A model generated the notes under the pieces. The model was not told the DNA's origin. It ran no database searches and was given only the letters and a program-made list of their open reading frames with translations. This document shows positions 8,294-15,826 of a stretch of 43,688 nt of DNA, in pieces. Every line of letters starts with the position of its first letter. The stretch's first letter is position 1. Origin of the DNA: Deltaproteobacteria bacterium (lineage in GTDB: Bacteria > Desulfobacterota > Desulfobacteria > Desulfobacterales > JAFDCJ01); NCBI GenBank assembly GCA_019312835.1, contig JAFDCJ010000227.1, forward strand, positions 1-43,688, given 5' to 3'. Position numbers and translations under genes: made by a program.

Positions 8294-8440
8294 TTGAGGT
8301 TCAGGGTTCAGGGTTAATCTGCAACTCAGAAGAACTGAAATACTGAACCTCAGATTCTTCAACCTTTGAACCCAGAACCCTGAACCTTTGAACCCAGAAC
8401 CCTGAACCTTTGAACCCAGAACCTTTGAACCGATGAACGG
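8294..8440. repeat. Word palindrome with 22-bp tandem repeats, GGTTCAGGG/AACCCTGAACC type
   Basis: This lies between the TetR gene and the MaoC fusion gene. Two identical 22-bp units begin at 8361 and 8383 (each starts AACCTTTGAACCC), and a third begins at 8405 and degrades after about 16 bases. The complementary words GGTTCAGGGTTCAGGG are at 8297-8314. The array therefore has both tandem and inverted order. Confidence 0.8.
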
Positions 8441-8457
8441 TCATGGTCTATGGCCGT

Positions 8458-9087
8458 TCAACTCTTTTCAGCCGTGAAGGCCGGAACAAGGATAAATTTA
8501 AGCGTCTCCTTGACCACCTGGATATATTCATCCCGGTTGGTATCCAGCAGCGGCCGGAAAAAATTTTCGCCCGAGATAAAATTCAGCACCGTATTCCAAA
8601 CGGCCAAAATGCGGGCCTTCGCCTCGGTCGAAACCGATTCTCTGTTCTTCGAAAGCCCCATGGCAACGGCAATATTGGAAATGTGCTTTGACATTCCGAT
8701 GTCCAGGGTGACACCATGCTGGGTCTTGTTGAAATATCCGAACAGAATCAGGTTTGAGACTTCGGGATGGGAAAAAAGGTAGTCCGACATCATGTCGATG
8801 GCCAGTTCAAGACGGGTTGCCAGGGATTGCCCGCTGACTCTTTTTTCAACTTCGTTTAATTTGTTCTGGATCTCTGCGCTGATTTCAGCCAGAACCGCCT
8901 CGTACAAATCCTGCTTTTCGCCCCAGTGATAGTAAAGCGTTGATATGTCGATTCCCACATCTCCGGCAATCATCCGGGTGGTGGTATCGTTGTACCCGTA
9001 TTCGCCAAAAAGTTTCCGGGCTGAGCTCAGAATTTTGGCCTTCATTGAATTGGGATCTTTACGGGCCTTTTCCAGGCGTGAAGGCAT
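8458..9087 (-). CDS. TetR/AcrR-family transcriptional regulator
   Basis: 209 residues, the usual TetR size. The N-terminal helix-turn-helix is visible at about residues 16-65 (ARKLFGEYGYNDTTTRMIA, then GIDISTLYYHWGEKQDLYEAV), followed by an all-helical ligand-binding half of no recognised specificity. AAGGAGG seven bases before the ATG fixes the start. It is the first gene of the minus-strand acyl-CoA cluster, so it may repress its own operon in response to an acyl-CoA. Regulators of fatty-acid degradation in related bacteria are often of this family. A small palindrome at 9108-9122 could be its operator. Confidence 0.92.
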   Translation of the reverse strand: MPSRLEKARKDPNSMKAKILSSARKLFGEYGYNDTTTRMIAGDVGIDISTLYYHWGEKQDLYEAVLAEISAEIQNKLNEVEKRVSGQSLATRLELAIDMMSDYLFSHPEVSNLILFGYFNKTQHGVTLDIGMSKHISNIAVAMGLSKNRESVSTEAKARILAVWNTVLNFISGENFFRPLLDTNRDEYIQVVKETLKFILVPAFTAEKS

Positions 9088-9107
9088 TCACCGCCTCCTT
9101 TCAAACA

Positions 9108-9122
9108 ATAGCTTCCAGCTAT
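9108..9122. promoter_or_regulatory. Candidate TetR operator, 15-bp palindrome
   Basis: ATAGCT and AGCTAT are exact inverted half-sites around TCC, located between the divergent TetR gene and the plus-strand fragment at 9167. Position and symmetry fit an autoregulatory site. No -10/-35 pair was confidently read. Confidence 0.35.
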
Positions 9123-9166
9123 AAATTCAATCAAATGTTTCCATCAACTGATGGAGAGATTAGCCG

Positions 9167-9532
9167 ATGTGGCCCTGCCCTGTCAAGGAATTTCTAAATG
9201 AGGATACGATTGCTTCCATTGAACGACTGAAACAGATTGCGGCAACCAGCTGGCTGACCGGCCATCAAGCCGGCCTATTCGAAGAAAATCCCACAAACCC
9301 CCGGGATCAATACCTGGCGGTAATCGGTCAATGCGAAGGCCAGTTGCTGGACTACCTGGTTGAGCCCCACACCCTGGAGGAAATCGTCCATCAGCGGATA
9401 GTGTGCCGGCACCCGGGGGAGCCGCAGGATTTCTATGCCATGGCCGAGGAGATGATCATGCAAAAGCACCTGAATTTTCTGATAGCCCGATCCATGGTGC
9501 TCAAAGAGGCAGGACGGTTTCGCCGTGTTTAG
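9167..9532 (+). CDS. C-terminal fragment of a metallo-beta-lactamase-fold hydrolase (probable gene remnant)
   Basis: 121 residues. The body (IERLKQIAATSWLTGHQAGLF, then YLAVIGQ, LLDYLVEPHTLEEIV, MIMQKHLNFLIARSMVLKEAGRF, each a short piece) resembles the C-terminal helical tail of MBL-fold hydrolases of about 300 residues, including a late GH. The metal-binding HxHxDH motif and the rest of the fold are missing. Upstream DNA belongs to the TetR gene on the other strand, so the N-terminal part has been lost. A GGAGAG stands before the ATG, so a small protein could still be made. I treat it as a remnant; function unknown. Confidence 0.45.
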   Translation: MWPCPVKEFLNEDTIASIERLKQIAATSWLTGHQAGLFEENPTNPRDQYLAVIGQCEGQLLDYLVEPHTLEEIVHQRIVCRHPGEPQDFYAMAEEMIMQKHLNFLIARSMVLKEAGRFRRV

Positions 9533-9608
9533 AGTGTTCGAGCATCAGCGAAGTAGAGCTGCGGATGGGACGTGGCCTAATTGGAGGTCGATTATATGAT
9601 ATTTGATC

Positions 9609-10466
9609 TCAATGCTTCTCCGGCACCAGCAACTCACTCAACAGGCTATCCCGGGGATGTTTATCCAGCTGAAGGGAGTAATACCGGGCCAACGCTTCGG
9701 TCATGATTTTACCGGTTTCGCTGTCTGCAAACAACTCCATACCGTAGCGCACATCCTTGGCGCCATTTCCCAGGCTGAAGGCGTGCCCGGTATAATCACC
9801 TTCCAGGGCCGGCGGAACCATTTTTTGCAGGGTGCCGGAATTTGCCGCTCCCCGGGAAAGTATCGCATATAACGTGCGCGGATCGATGTCTGCGCGAGCG
9901 GCTGCCTGTATGGCTTCAACTACCAGAGCGACCTGGCCCATGGTGATAAAGTTGTTCAGCAATTTGACCTGCAGAGCCGAGCCGACTGGGCCGATGCGGA
10001 CAACCGATTCCGAGTAGCAGGCAATCAGCGGGCGGGCTTCTTCATAAACGGACTGATCCGCGCCGACAAATGAGACCAGCCGGCCGGCTTCGGCGTCTTT
10101 GGGGCCGCGGGTCACCGGCGCATCCATAAAATCGACCTTAAATTTTTCGAGGCGACGATGAAGTTTTATGGCTGTCTGTGGTTTGGATGTCGTGCAATCT
10201 ATCCAGAGTAAATTTTTATCCAGGTGGGGTTCGGCACGGTTTACCACTGCTTCGATCTGCTCGGCGGTGCCCACACAGGAAACTACTGCCTCGGCTCCCG
10301 CAAGCAGTTCACCGTAGCCTTTCGCCTCGGCGGCCCCATGCCGGACCAGTCTTTCAATGTTTTCGCGCTTGCGATTGGCAATCACCCGCAGCGAATGGCC
10401 CGCTTTCAGGAGGTTGGAGGCGATTCCGTATCCCATAAAACCGGCCCCAATGAATCCAATCTGCAT
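9609..10466 (-). CDS. 3-hydroxyisobutyrate-dehydrogenase-family NAD(P) oxidoreductase (possible L-threonate/tetronate dehydrogenase)
   Basis: 285 residues. The N-terminal GFIGAGFMGYGIASNLLKAG is the dinucleotide-binding signature of beta-hydroxyacid dehydrogenases. DAPVTRGPKDAEAG (about 115-128) is the substrate-binding motif, and the catalytic Lys is expected in KLLNNFITMGQ. The family oxidises the hydroxyl group of small hydroxy acids. Position downstream of a PdxA-type gene and a TRAP transporter fits the four-carbon sugar-acid pathways, where LtnD (L-threonate 2-dehydrogenase) belongs to this family. That assignment is inference; tartronate semialdehyde reductase is an alternative. It is the last gene of the minus-strand operon. 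Confidence 0.8.
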   Translation of the reverse strand: MQIGFIGAGFMGYGIASNLLKAGHSLRVIANRKRENIERLVRHGAAEAKGYGELLAGAEAVVSCVGTAEQIEAVVNRAEPHLDKNLLWIDCTTSKPQTAIKLHRRLEKFKVDFMDAPVTRGPKDAEAGRLVSFVGADQSVYEEARPLIACYSESVVRIGPVGSALQVKLLNNFITMGQVALVVEAIQAAARADIDPRTLYAILSRGAANSGTLQKMVPPALEGDYTGHAFSLGNGAKDVRYGMELFADSETGKIMTEALARYYSLQLDKHPRDSLLSELLVPEKH

Positions 10467-10584
10467 GAAAGGTTTCCTTTTTCAAACACTGCAAGACACT
10501 ATCATTGCAGTGGCGGCGGTCTGGAATTCAGGGAAACATTAGCAACCCACATATTGCCTTTTATCAACTCTGGTGGCGCGGTAT

Positions 10585-11604
10585 TTATCTCGCCGACTCC
10601 AGGCGGTGCTGCAGCCCCATGCGGCAGGCCAGATCGAAAGCGTGATGCATCGCTGAAACATTGGCCGTTCCCTTGCCCATGATGTCGAAAGCCGTGCCGT
10701 GGGCCGGCGTGGCAATGGGGATGGGCACCCCTCCGAGAACCGTGACACCGCGATCAAAGCCGGCCAACTTCATCGCTATTTGGCCCTGATCGTGATACAT
10801 GGTCACAATAGCATCGTATTCGCCGGACAATCCCTTCAAAAAGATGGTGTCGGCCGGAAAGGGACCGTCGACCTGAATGCCTTTATTTCGAGCCTTTTCG
10901 ACCGCCGGTGCGATGATGTCAATTTCTTCATGGCCGAAGTTGCCACCGTCACCCCCATGCGGGTTGAGAGCTGCCACCCCGATGCGCGGAGCTTCAACCG
11001 CAGCCCGTTTCAGAGATCTGCAAACAAGGTCAATGGAAGCGATGATCCGCTCTTCGGTTATCAGGGAACTAACATCCTTAAGCGCCACATGCGAAGTAAC
11101 ACGTGCTGTCCATAACTCTTTGAGCACGTTAAGTTCGCAGAAGTAGCTATCATATCCAACGCGATGGGCACACCAGTGCAGTTCGTCACTTTCGGTCATA
11201 CCCGCAAGATGCATGGCTTCCTTGTTAAGAGGGGCAAAACAAACGGCATCCGCCTGGGCGTTGAGCGCCAGATCCAAAGCCATTTGCATGGTTTCCAGGC
11301 TATAGCGTCCGCCTTCGGCGGTGGCTTGAGCGTCGGTGAACCGCCCTTTGACCGGACTGTGATAATCGAATAATACGGGTCGATCGTCTGAAAAATCCGC
11401 GTCATCGAAATTGGCGACCTCGCTGGCTGCAACGCGAACGCCAGCAATCCGCTGTCCTTTTAAAAACTCGTCTTTATCGGCAATTAAAAATAAATTGGCC
11501 TGCTGGGATATATCCTTTATCGCCAATAGCTTGGCAACCAGCTCCGGCCCAATGCCTGACGGGTCCCCCATCAGTAGAGCAATCGTAGGCTTGTCAATCG
11601 TCAA
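10585..11604 (-). CDS. PdxA-family 4-phospho-hydroxyacid dehydrogenase (PdxA2-like)
   Basis: 339 residues. It has the GDPSGIGPE motif (13-21) and the three metal-binding histidines of the PdxA family: H172 in TSHVALKD, H216 in NPHGGDGG and H271 in YHDQGQ. GTAFDIMGKG follows near 303. PdxA oxidises 4-phosphohydroxy-threonine in vitamin B6 synthesis; the PdxA2 branch oxidises and decarboxylates D-threonate or D-erythronate 4-phosphate to dihydroxyacetone phosphate. Linkage to a TRAP transporter and sugar-acid genes favours the catabolic role. The start codon is TTG (11602-11604) with GGGAG nine bases upstream, 24 bases after the dctM stop; no in-frame ATG competes nearby. No DUF1537 kinase, its usual partner, is present in the window. 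Confidence 0.85.
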   Translation of the reverse strand: MTIDKPTIALLMGDPSGIGPELVAKLLAIKDISQQANLFLIADKDEFLKGQRIAGVRVAASEVANFDDADFSDDRPVLFDYHSPVKGRFTDAQATAEGGRYSLETMQMALDLALNAQADAVCFAPLNKEAMHLAGMTESDELHWCAHRVGYDSYFCELNVLKELWTARVTSHVALKDVSSLITEERIIASIDLVCRSLKRAAVEAPRIGVAALNPHGGDGGNFGHEEIDIIAPAVEKARNKGIQVDGPFPADTIFLKGLSGEYDAIVTMYHDQGQIAMKLAGFDRGVTVLGGVPIPIATPAHGTAFDIMGKGTANVSAMHHAFDLACRMGLQHRLESAR

Positions 11605-11628
11605 TCTCGCGATCTCCCATATGCAGAA

Positions 11629-12912
11629 TCATTTGTAGAAAAAATCAACCAGTGTCAGCGATATGGCCGGCACGTAGGTGACCATCAAAAGTATACCCAG
11701 CAACACAGCTATGAATGGAATGTTGACCTTGGTGGTTTCCCAGATATCGGTTTTGGCAATCGAACAGGAAGTGACCAACACGCTGGCGACCGGCGGCGTT
11801 TGCTGCCCAACGGCGATATTGAGCGTCATGATCAGGCCGAACTGAATGGGATCTATACCGATTTGATGGATCAGGGGCATGACGATCGGCACCACCAGAA
11901 TGATGGCCGCCGCGCCGTGCAAAAACATTCCGATCACAAACAACCCGCAGTTCAATAACGCTAAAACCGCATACTTGTTGTTGGTGAGTTCCATAACCCA
12001 GCGCGCAAAATTCTGAGGCAGCTGGATCTCGGTCAGATACAGACCCAGCACGGCTGAAGTTGCAACCAATAGCATCACCACGGCGGTTTGCATGACCCCT
12101 TCGATCATCGCCTTGCGCAGATGCTTCCAGCTCAGCTCCCGGTAGATAGCCCCGCCGATAACCAGAGCGGCCACCACGGCCAACCCGGCACCTTCCGTGG
12201 CGGTTACAATCCCGCCAAAAATGCCCCCCAGGATAATCACAGGCAACAGCAGGGCCCATCCGGCTTCCTTGAAAGCCTTCCACAACCGGCCGAGATCAAA
12301 GGCTTCCTCCCGGGGCAAATCGTGGCGTACGGCATACCAGTAACACAGTGCCATCATGGCCAGACCGCCCAGTACACCCGGAACCACGCCGGCAACGAAC
12401 AGTTGCACGATCGAGGCATCGGCCAGGGCCCCGTATATAATCATGGCTATCGAGGGTGGAATAATGATAGCGATGGAAGCCGAGGACGAGGTCACCGCTG
12501 CTGCCAAACGGGCGGTGTAGTTGCGGCGCACCATCGCCGGAATGAGCACGGAACCGATGGCAGCCACATCGGCCACGGCCGACCCTGAAATTTCTGCAAA
12601 AAACATCGAAACGCCGACATTCACCATAGCCAGACCGCCCCTTACAAATCCGATTAAGGCTGATGTCAGATTGATCAGACGCCGTGAAATGCTGGTGGTA
12701 TTCATCAGAGCGCCGGCCAGGATAAACAGGGGAATGGCCAGCAGCGGAAAATTCGTAGCACCATCGAACATGGTCAGGGCGGCATTAAATACACTGTCGA
12801 ATCCGCGCGATATTATCATGCCGACAACGGCAACGACACCGAGGCCAACTGCAATGGGCACGTTGATCATTACGAGTATAAACAGCCCGATAACAACGAG
12901 TGTGATCGTCAT
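11629..12912 (-). CDS. TRAP transporter large permease subunit (DctM family)
   Basis: 427 residues, almost entirely hydrophobic, the typical length and 12-14 helix profile of DctM subunits. Recognisable pieces are AEISGSAVADVAAIGSVLIPAM (about 109-130), a conserved DctM region, and IGMFLHGAAAIILVVPIVMP. It forms the sodium-driven transport channel in the inner membrane together with DctQ. It overlaps dctQ by four bases (ATGA), implying translational coupling. The substrate is set by DctP; context suggests a small sugar acid. Confidence 0.93.
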   Translation of the reverse strand: MTITLVVIGLFILVMINVPIAVGLGVVAVVGMIISRGFDSVFNAALTMFDGATNFPLLAIPLFILAGALMNTTSISRRLINLTSALIGFVRGGLAMVNVGVSMFFAEISGSAVADVAAIGSVLIPAMVRRNYTARLAAAVTSSSASIAIIIPPSIAMIIYGALADASIVQLFVAGVVPGVLGGLAMMALCYWYAVRHDLPREEAFDLGRLWKAFKEAGWALLLPVIILGGIFGGIVTATEGAGLAVVAALVIGGAIYRELSWKHLRKAMIEGVMQTAVVMLLVATSAVLGLYLTEIQLPQNFARWVMELTNNKYAVLALLNCGLFVIGMFLHGAAAIILVVPIVMPLIHQIGIDPIQFGLIMTLNIAVGQQTPPVASVLVTSCSIAKTDIWETTKVNIPFIAVLLGILLMVTYVPAISLTLVDFFYK

Positions 12913-13442
12913 GATGATTGCCTCGCTTCCTCGATTGCGTCTTCTATCGCCTCTTTTTCAAAATCGGTTCCTGCCATGGCCTTGCGCCAGGCATCGGGAA
13001 TACTGAGAACTTCGGCAACAATAAAGAGAGCGGACCCGACGGGAATGACTGATTGGGTGAAGCTAAGCGGCACCCAAGGCAGGCTGATGAGCGACTCCTC
13101 ACCAAAAACTCCCAGCAAATACCAGCCGGCCCAACCGATCAACACAAAAAAACCGATCACAAACCCCTCGGCGAGGAAAAAAGCCGTGGAACGCACCTTG
13201 GGGGGTAAGGCCAGAAAAAGTCCGGCAAAACCCAAATGTCCCCGTTTCAGCGCCGCCAGCGCAGCGCCGTAATAGGTTAACCAGGCAAGCTGGACCGAAG
13301 CCACTTCGTCATACCAGACCAGCGAAGATCCTGAGAATCGGAATATGACGGCCACAACGACCACCAACGCCAGGCTGATCAATAGAATGATCGAAACGAT
13401 TTCAAGAAGCCACTCAAACAAACGGTTCAGCGCGCTTATCAT
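12909..13442 (-). CDS. TRAP transporter small permease subunit (DctQ family)
   Basis: 177 residues from MISALNRLFEW, with four predicted membrane helices (about 10-35, 45-65, 85-115 and 125-150) and the DctQ-typical VWYDEVASVQLAWLTYYG segment. An upstream in-frame ATG at 13493 would add 17 polar residues unlike the family N-terminus and has no properly spaced ribosome site, so the inner start is chosen. Neither start has a strong Shine-Dalgarno. The gene ends inside the dctM start. It is separated from dctP by about 180 bases holding two hairpins. Confidence 0.88.
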   Translation of the reverse strand: MISALNRLFEWLLEIVSIILLISLALVVVVAVIFRFSGSSLVWYDEVASVQLAWLTYYGAALAALKRGHLGFAGLFLALPPKVRSTAFFLAEGFVIGFFVLIGWAGWYLLGVFGEESLISLPWVPLSFTQSVIPVGSALFIVAEVLSIPDAWRKAMAGTDFEKEAIEDAIEEARQSS

Positions 13443-13514
13443 AATGTTTTGCCTGTAAAGGGAATTAACACCTGCACTTTTGCCGCAATCCATGCCTCGG
13501 GTAAGCTAGGGATA

Positions 13515-13549
13515 TACACCTGTGTTCATGACTGGTCATGACAGGTGTA
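13515..13549 (-). other. Hairpin in the dctP-dctQ gap
   Basis: TACACCTGTG and TCATGAC on the left are mirrored by GTCATGA and CAGGTGTA on the right around a two-base loop, with one small bulge. It precedes dctQ, so it may protect the 5' end of the dctQM message or reduce its translation. The role is inferred. Confidence 0.5.
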
Positions 13550-13574
13550 AAATTCAGGCAGCAAAAAGCAAAGT

Positions 13575-13610
13575 GCTGCCGGCCCTGCATTTCAAAGCGG
13601 GTCCGGCAGC
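13575..13610 (-). terminator. Hairpin after dctP, likely attenuating terminator
   Basis: The ends GCTGCCGG and CCGGCAGC pair exactly, with a partly paired interior. On the minus strand the stem is followed by a T-rich stretch, and it starts 13 bases past the dctP stop. Such a partial terminator would give more binding protein than permease, as is common in TRAP and ABC operons. Confidence 0.55.
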
Positions 13611-13623
13611 GGAGATATCACAT

Positions 13624-14595
13624 TTAGTCTGCCAATTGTAGCGCCATATCTATCATCTGTTTGCCGGTAGCAACCTCTTTGGCAAATTCCTCGTAAATGG
13701 GTTTGCTGGCCTCTACAAAAGCTGCGCGATTGGCATTGTTGATTTCCATGCTGCCCTGCAGCCTGCTGATCAGGTCCAGATCTCCCTGGGCTCCCATAGC
13801 GTACATCCAGCCCTGCACATCGCGTGCTGTTTTTTCGAGAATTTCCCTGACGTCCGCCGGCAGCTTGTTCCACTGATTGGCACCCGTGGTGAGGTATGAC
13901 GGCGTGTAGACGTGACCGGTGATGGAGAGGTATTTTTGCACTTCGTTGAGCTTGGCGGCGGAGATGTTAGTCAGCGGATTTTCCTGCCCATCTATGACGC
14001 CGGTCTGCAAGCCGACAAATACTTCAGAAAACGACATCGGGGTTGGGTTGGCACCCCAGGCGGTAAACATTTTAATGCGCCAGGTACTCTTGGGGGTTCT
14101 GATTTTAACACCATTAAGATCGGCCGGGGTGTTGATAGGTTGAACATTATTGGTGATGTGCCGGATGCCATTTTCCCAGAATCCTATTACCTTGTATCCC
14201 TTTTTCTCGATGGCAGGCGCAATCATTGGCCAGAAAATAGTGTGTTCGATGCGGTTTAGGTGGGCGCGGTCCTTGACCAGAAAGGGCATGTCAAACAGAC
14301 CGGCCTCTCCGGCGATTGAAGACATGATGGAAGAAGGCATGGACAGATGCACCGTGCCAAGCTTGAGCTTTTGCATCAGATCCTTGTCTTTGCCCAGTTG
14401 AGCTGCACCGTAGAAAGTAACCTTGCCTTTATCACCGAGCAGATCATTGGCCCGGCGAGTGAACTCTTCAGCCGTGATATACTGGGTTGAACCCGGTGCG
14501 GCACTGATAGCGAAGACGATTTCAGTTTGGGCCATCGCATTGGAGATGAATACAACCGACATGGCTAGCACAGCAAGAAAAGAAACTTTTTTCAT
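13624..14595 (-). CDS. TRAP transporter solute-binding protein (DctP family)
   Basis: 323 residues. A signal peptide is clear: MKK, a hydrophobic core and ANAMA-like cleavage before QTEIVFAIS at about residue 23. The mature part has the DctP pattern, including GVKIRTPKS (about 162-170), where the Arg normally salt-bridges the substrate carboxylate, and SFSEVFVGLQTGVIDGQENP near 188-207. This periplasmic protein captures an organic acid for DctQM. GAGGAGG six bases before the ATG is a strong ribosome site. It is the promoter-proximal gene of the minus operon, facing the divergent GntR regulator, which probably controls it. Confidence 0.93.
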   Translation of the reverse strand: MKKVSFLAVLAMSVVFISNAMAQTEIVFAISAAPGSTQYITAEEFTRRANDLLGDKGKVTFYGAAQLGKDKDLMQKLKLGTVHLSMPSSIMSSIAGEAGLFDMPFLVKDRAHLNRIEHTIFWPMIAPAIEKKGYKVIGFWENGIRHITNNVQPINTPADLNGVKIRTPKSTWRIKMFTAWGANPTPMSFSEVFVGLQTGVIDGQENPLTNISAAKLNEVQKYLSITGHVYTPSYLTTGANQWNKLPADVREILEKTARDVQGWMYAMGAQGDLDLISRLQGSMEINNANRAAFVEASKPIYEEFAKEVATGKQMIDMALQLAD

Positions 14596-14921
14596 AACTA
14601 CCTCCTCGAGTTGTAGATTGCATGCAATTTTTAAAGACTTGACTAAATTAGGCTATTGCACTATTAAAAGCTATCTAAAAATCTAAAAAATTGCATTAAA
14701 TTGTATTCAATTTTGTTATATCATCAAATTTTTATTGTCAACCCTTTTATGCGTTTTTTTTGAATATATATAACTAATTGAATTATTTAGATATTAATAA
14801 CTGACTTATTAGACGAAAAAACTTTTTGATTTTTTTAATCTGAAAATATATTTGATTTTTGCATGCAATTAGTTTATGCAAACGTTGAGGGTATGCCGTG
14901 AAACCAAATGGATGAGCTAAG
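14596..14921. promoter_or_regulatory. Divergent AT-rich promoter region with ATTGCATGCAAT operators
   Basis: This 326-base gap separates dctP and gntR. A perfect 12-bp palindrome ATTGCATGCAAT is at 14617-14628, next to dctP. TTGCATGCAA occurs at 14859-14868, next to gntR, and a near match ATTGTATTCAAT is at 14700-14711. A half-site TTATGCAAA follows at about 14874. The middle is extremely AT-rich, as expected for divergent promoters. FCD-type GntR proteins bind short palindromes of this kind, so the regulator at 14922 is the obvious candidate. The pairing is inferred. Confidence 0.6.
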
Positions 14922-15674
14922 ATGACCACATCAAACACCATATCGAAATCGCTGGAAGATGAAAATTCCGCGGATCATTTCCATCCGAAAGGGACCAGGG
15001 AAAACACCGTTCAGCCCTTGGCGCAACAGGTTGCCGCCCGAATTCGTGACATGATCATCCAGGATCTGCTGACACCCGGTGAATGGATTCGCGAACAGGC
15101 GCTGGCAGACAAATTGAGTGTCTCGCGCACACCACTGCGCGAGGCCCTTAAGATGCTGGAGCTCGACGGTCTCATCCGGTTATTGCCCAATCGCGGCGCC
15201 GTGCTAATGGAGTTGACCGTTGAAGAAGTCAAAGAAAAACTGGAGGTGTTGGCGGTGCTGGAAGCCCTGGCCGGCAAACTGGCCTGTCAGAAAGCAACGG
15301 ACGCAGAACTGGCAGAAGTCAAGGCGTTGCATTATGAAATGCTGGCATGGTTCAGCCGAAAGAATCGGCTGGAATATTTCAAGCTCAATCAACGTATCCA
15401 TCTGGCTATTGTTGCGGCAAGCGGCAACCAAACCCTGATCGAAACCCACGGTCGGATCAATGCCCAGCTATATCGTGTGCGTTATCAGTCGAATCTGCAA
15501 AACGAATTGTGGGGCACGGCAGTCGACGAGCATGAGGAGATGGTAGCAGCGCTGGAAGCGCGCAGCAGCGAGGAACTGTCCAAATGCATGCTAAACCATC
15601 TTGGCCAAACCTTTTCTAAATTCAGCAAAAATCTGGAACTCAAAGAAAAGGACATACCCCCTAAAGAATTTTAA
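14922..15674 (+). CDS. GntR-family transcriptional regulator, FCD type
   Basis: 250 residues. The winged helix-turn-helix lies at about residues 32-98, with GEWIREQALADKLSVSRTPL and REALKMLELDGLI as the recognition region. A helical FCD effector domain follows at about 105-230, with LEVLAVLEALAGKLA and metal-ligand-like positions NQRIHLAIV and DEHEEMVAAL. FCD regulators sense small organic acids. It is divergent from the TRAP operon and leads the plus-strand dehydrogenase-kinase-aldolase genes, so it probably represses or induces both. The N-terminal 30 residues are longer than usual and polar. Confidence 0.9.
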   Translation: MTTSNTISKSLEDENSADHFHPKGTRENTVQPLAQQVAARIRDMIIQDLLTPGEWIREQALADKLSVSRTPLREALKMLELDGLIRLLPNRGAVLMELTVEEVKEKLEVLAVLEALAGKLACQKATDAELAEVKALHYEMLAWFSRKNRLEYFKLNQRIHLAIVAASGNQTLIETHGRINAQLYRVRYQSNLQNELWGTAVDEHEEMVAALEARSSEELSKCMLNHLGQTFSKFSKNLELKEKDIPPKEF

Positions 15675-15826
15675 ATGCATGAATTGCCCTTCCATTGGAA
15701 TTGATGTTTAGCAATATCATATGGGTAGAAACGACACGACAGACCATGCCCATCCAGGGAAGATATGGCATTCAGGCACTAGCGAGAATGTTTAGTTTGC
15801 CGGCTTGGCCGGGTTAGGTAATCAAT

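Noticed and set aside
8283-8450. CRISPR array
   Set aside because: The repeats are contiguous 22-bp tandem units without unique spacers, and no cas gene is nearby.
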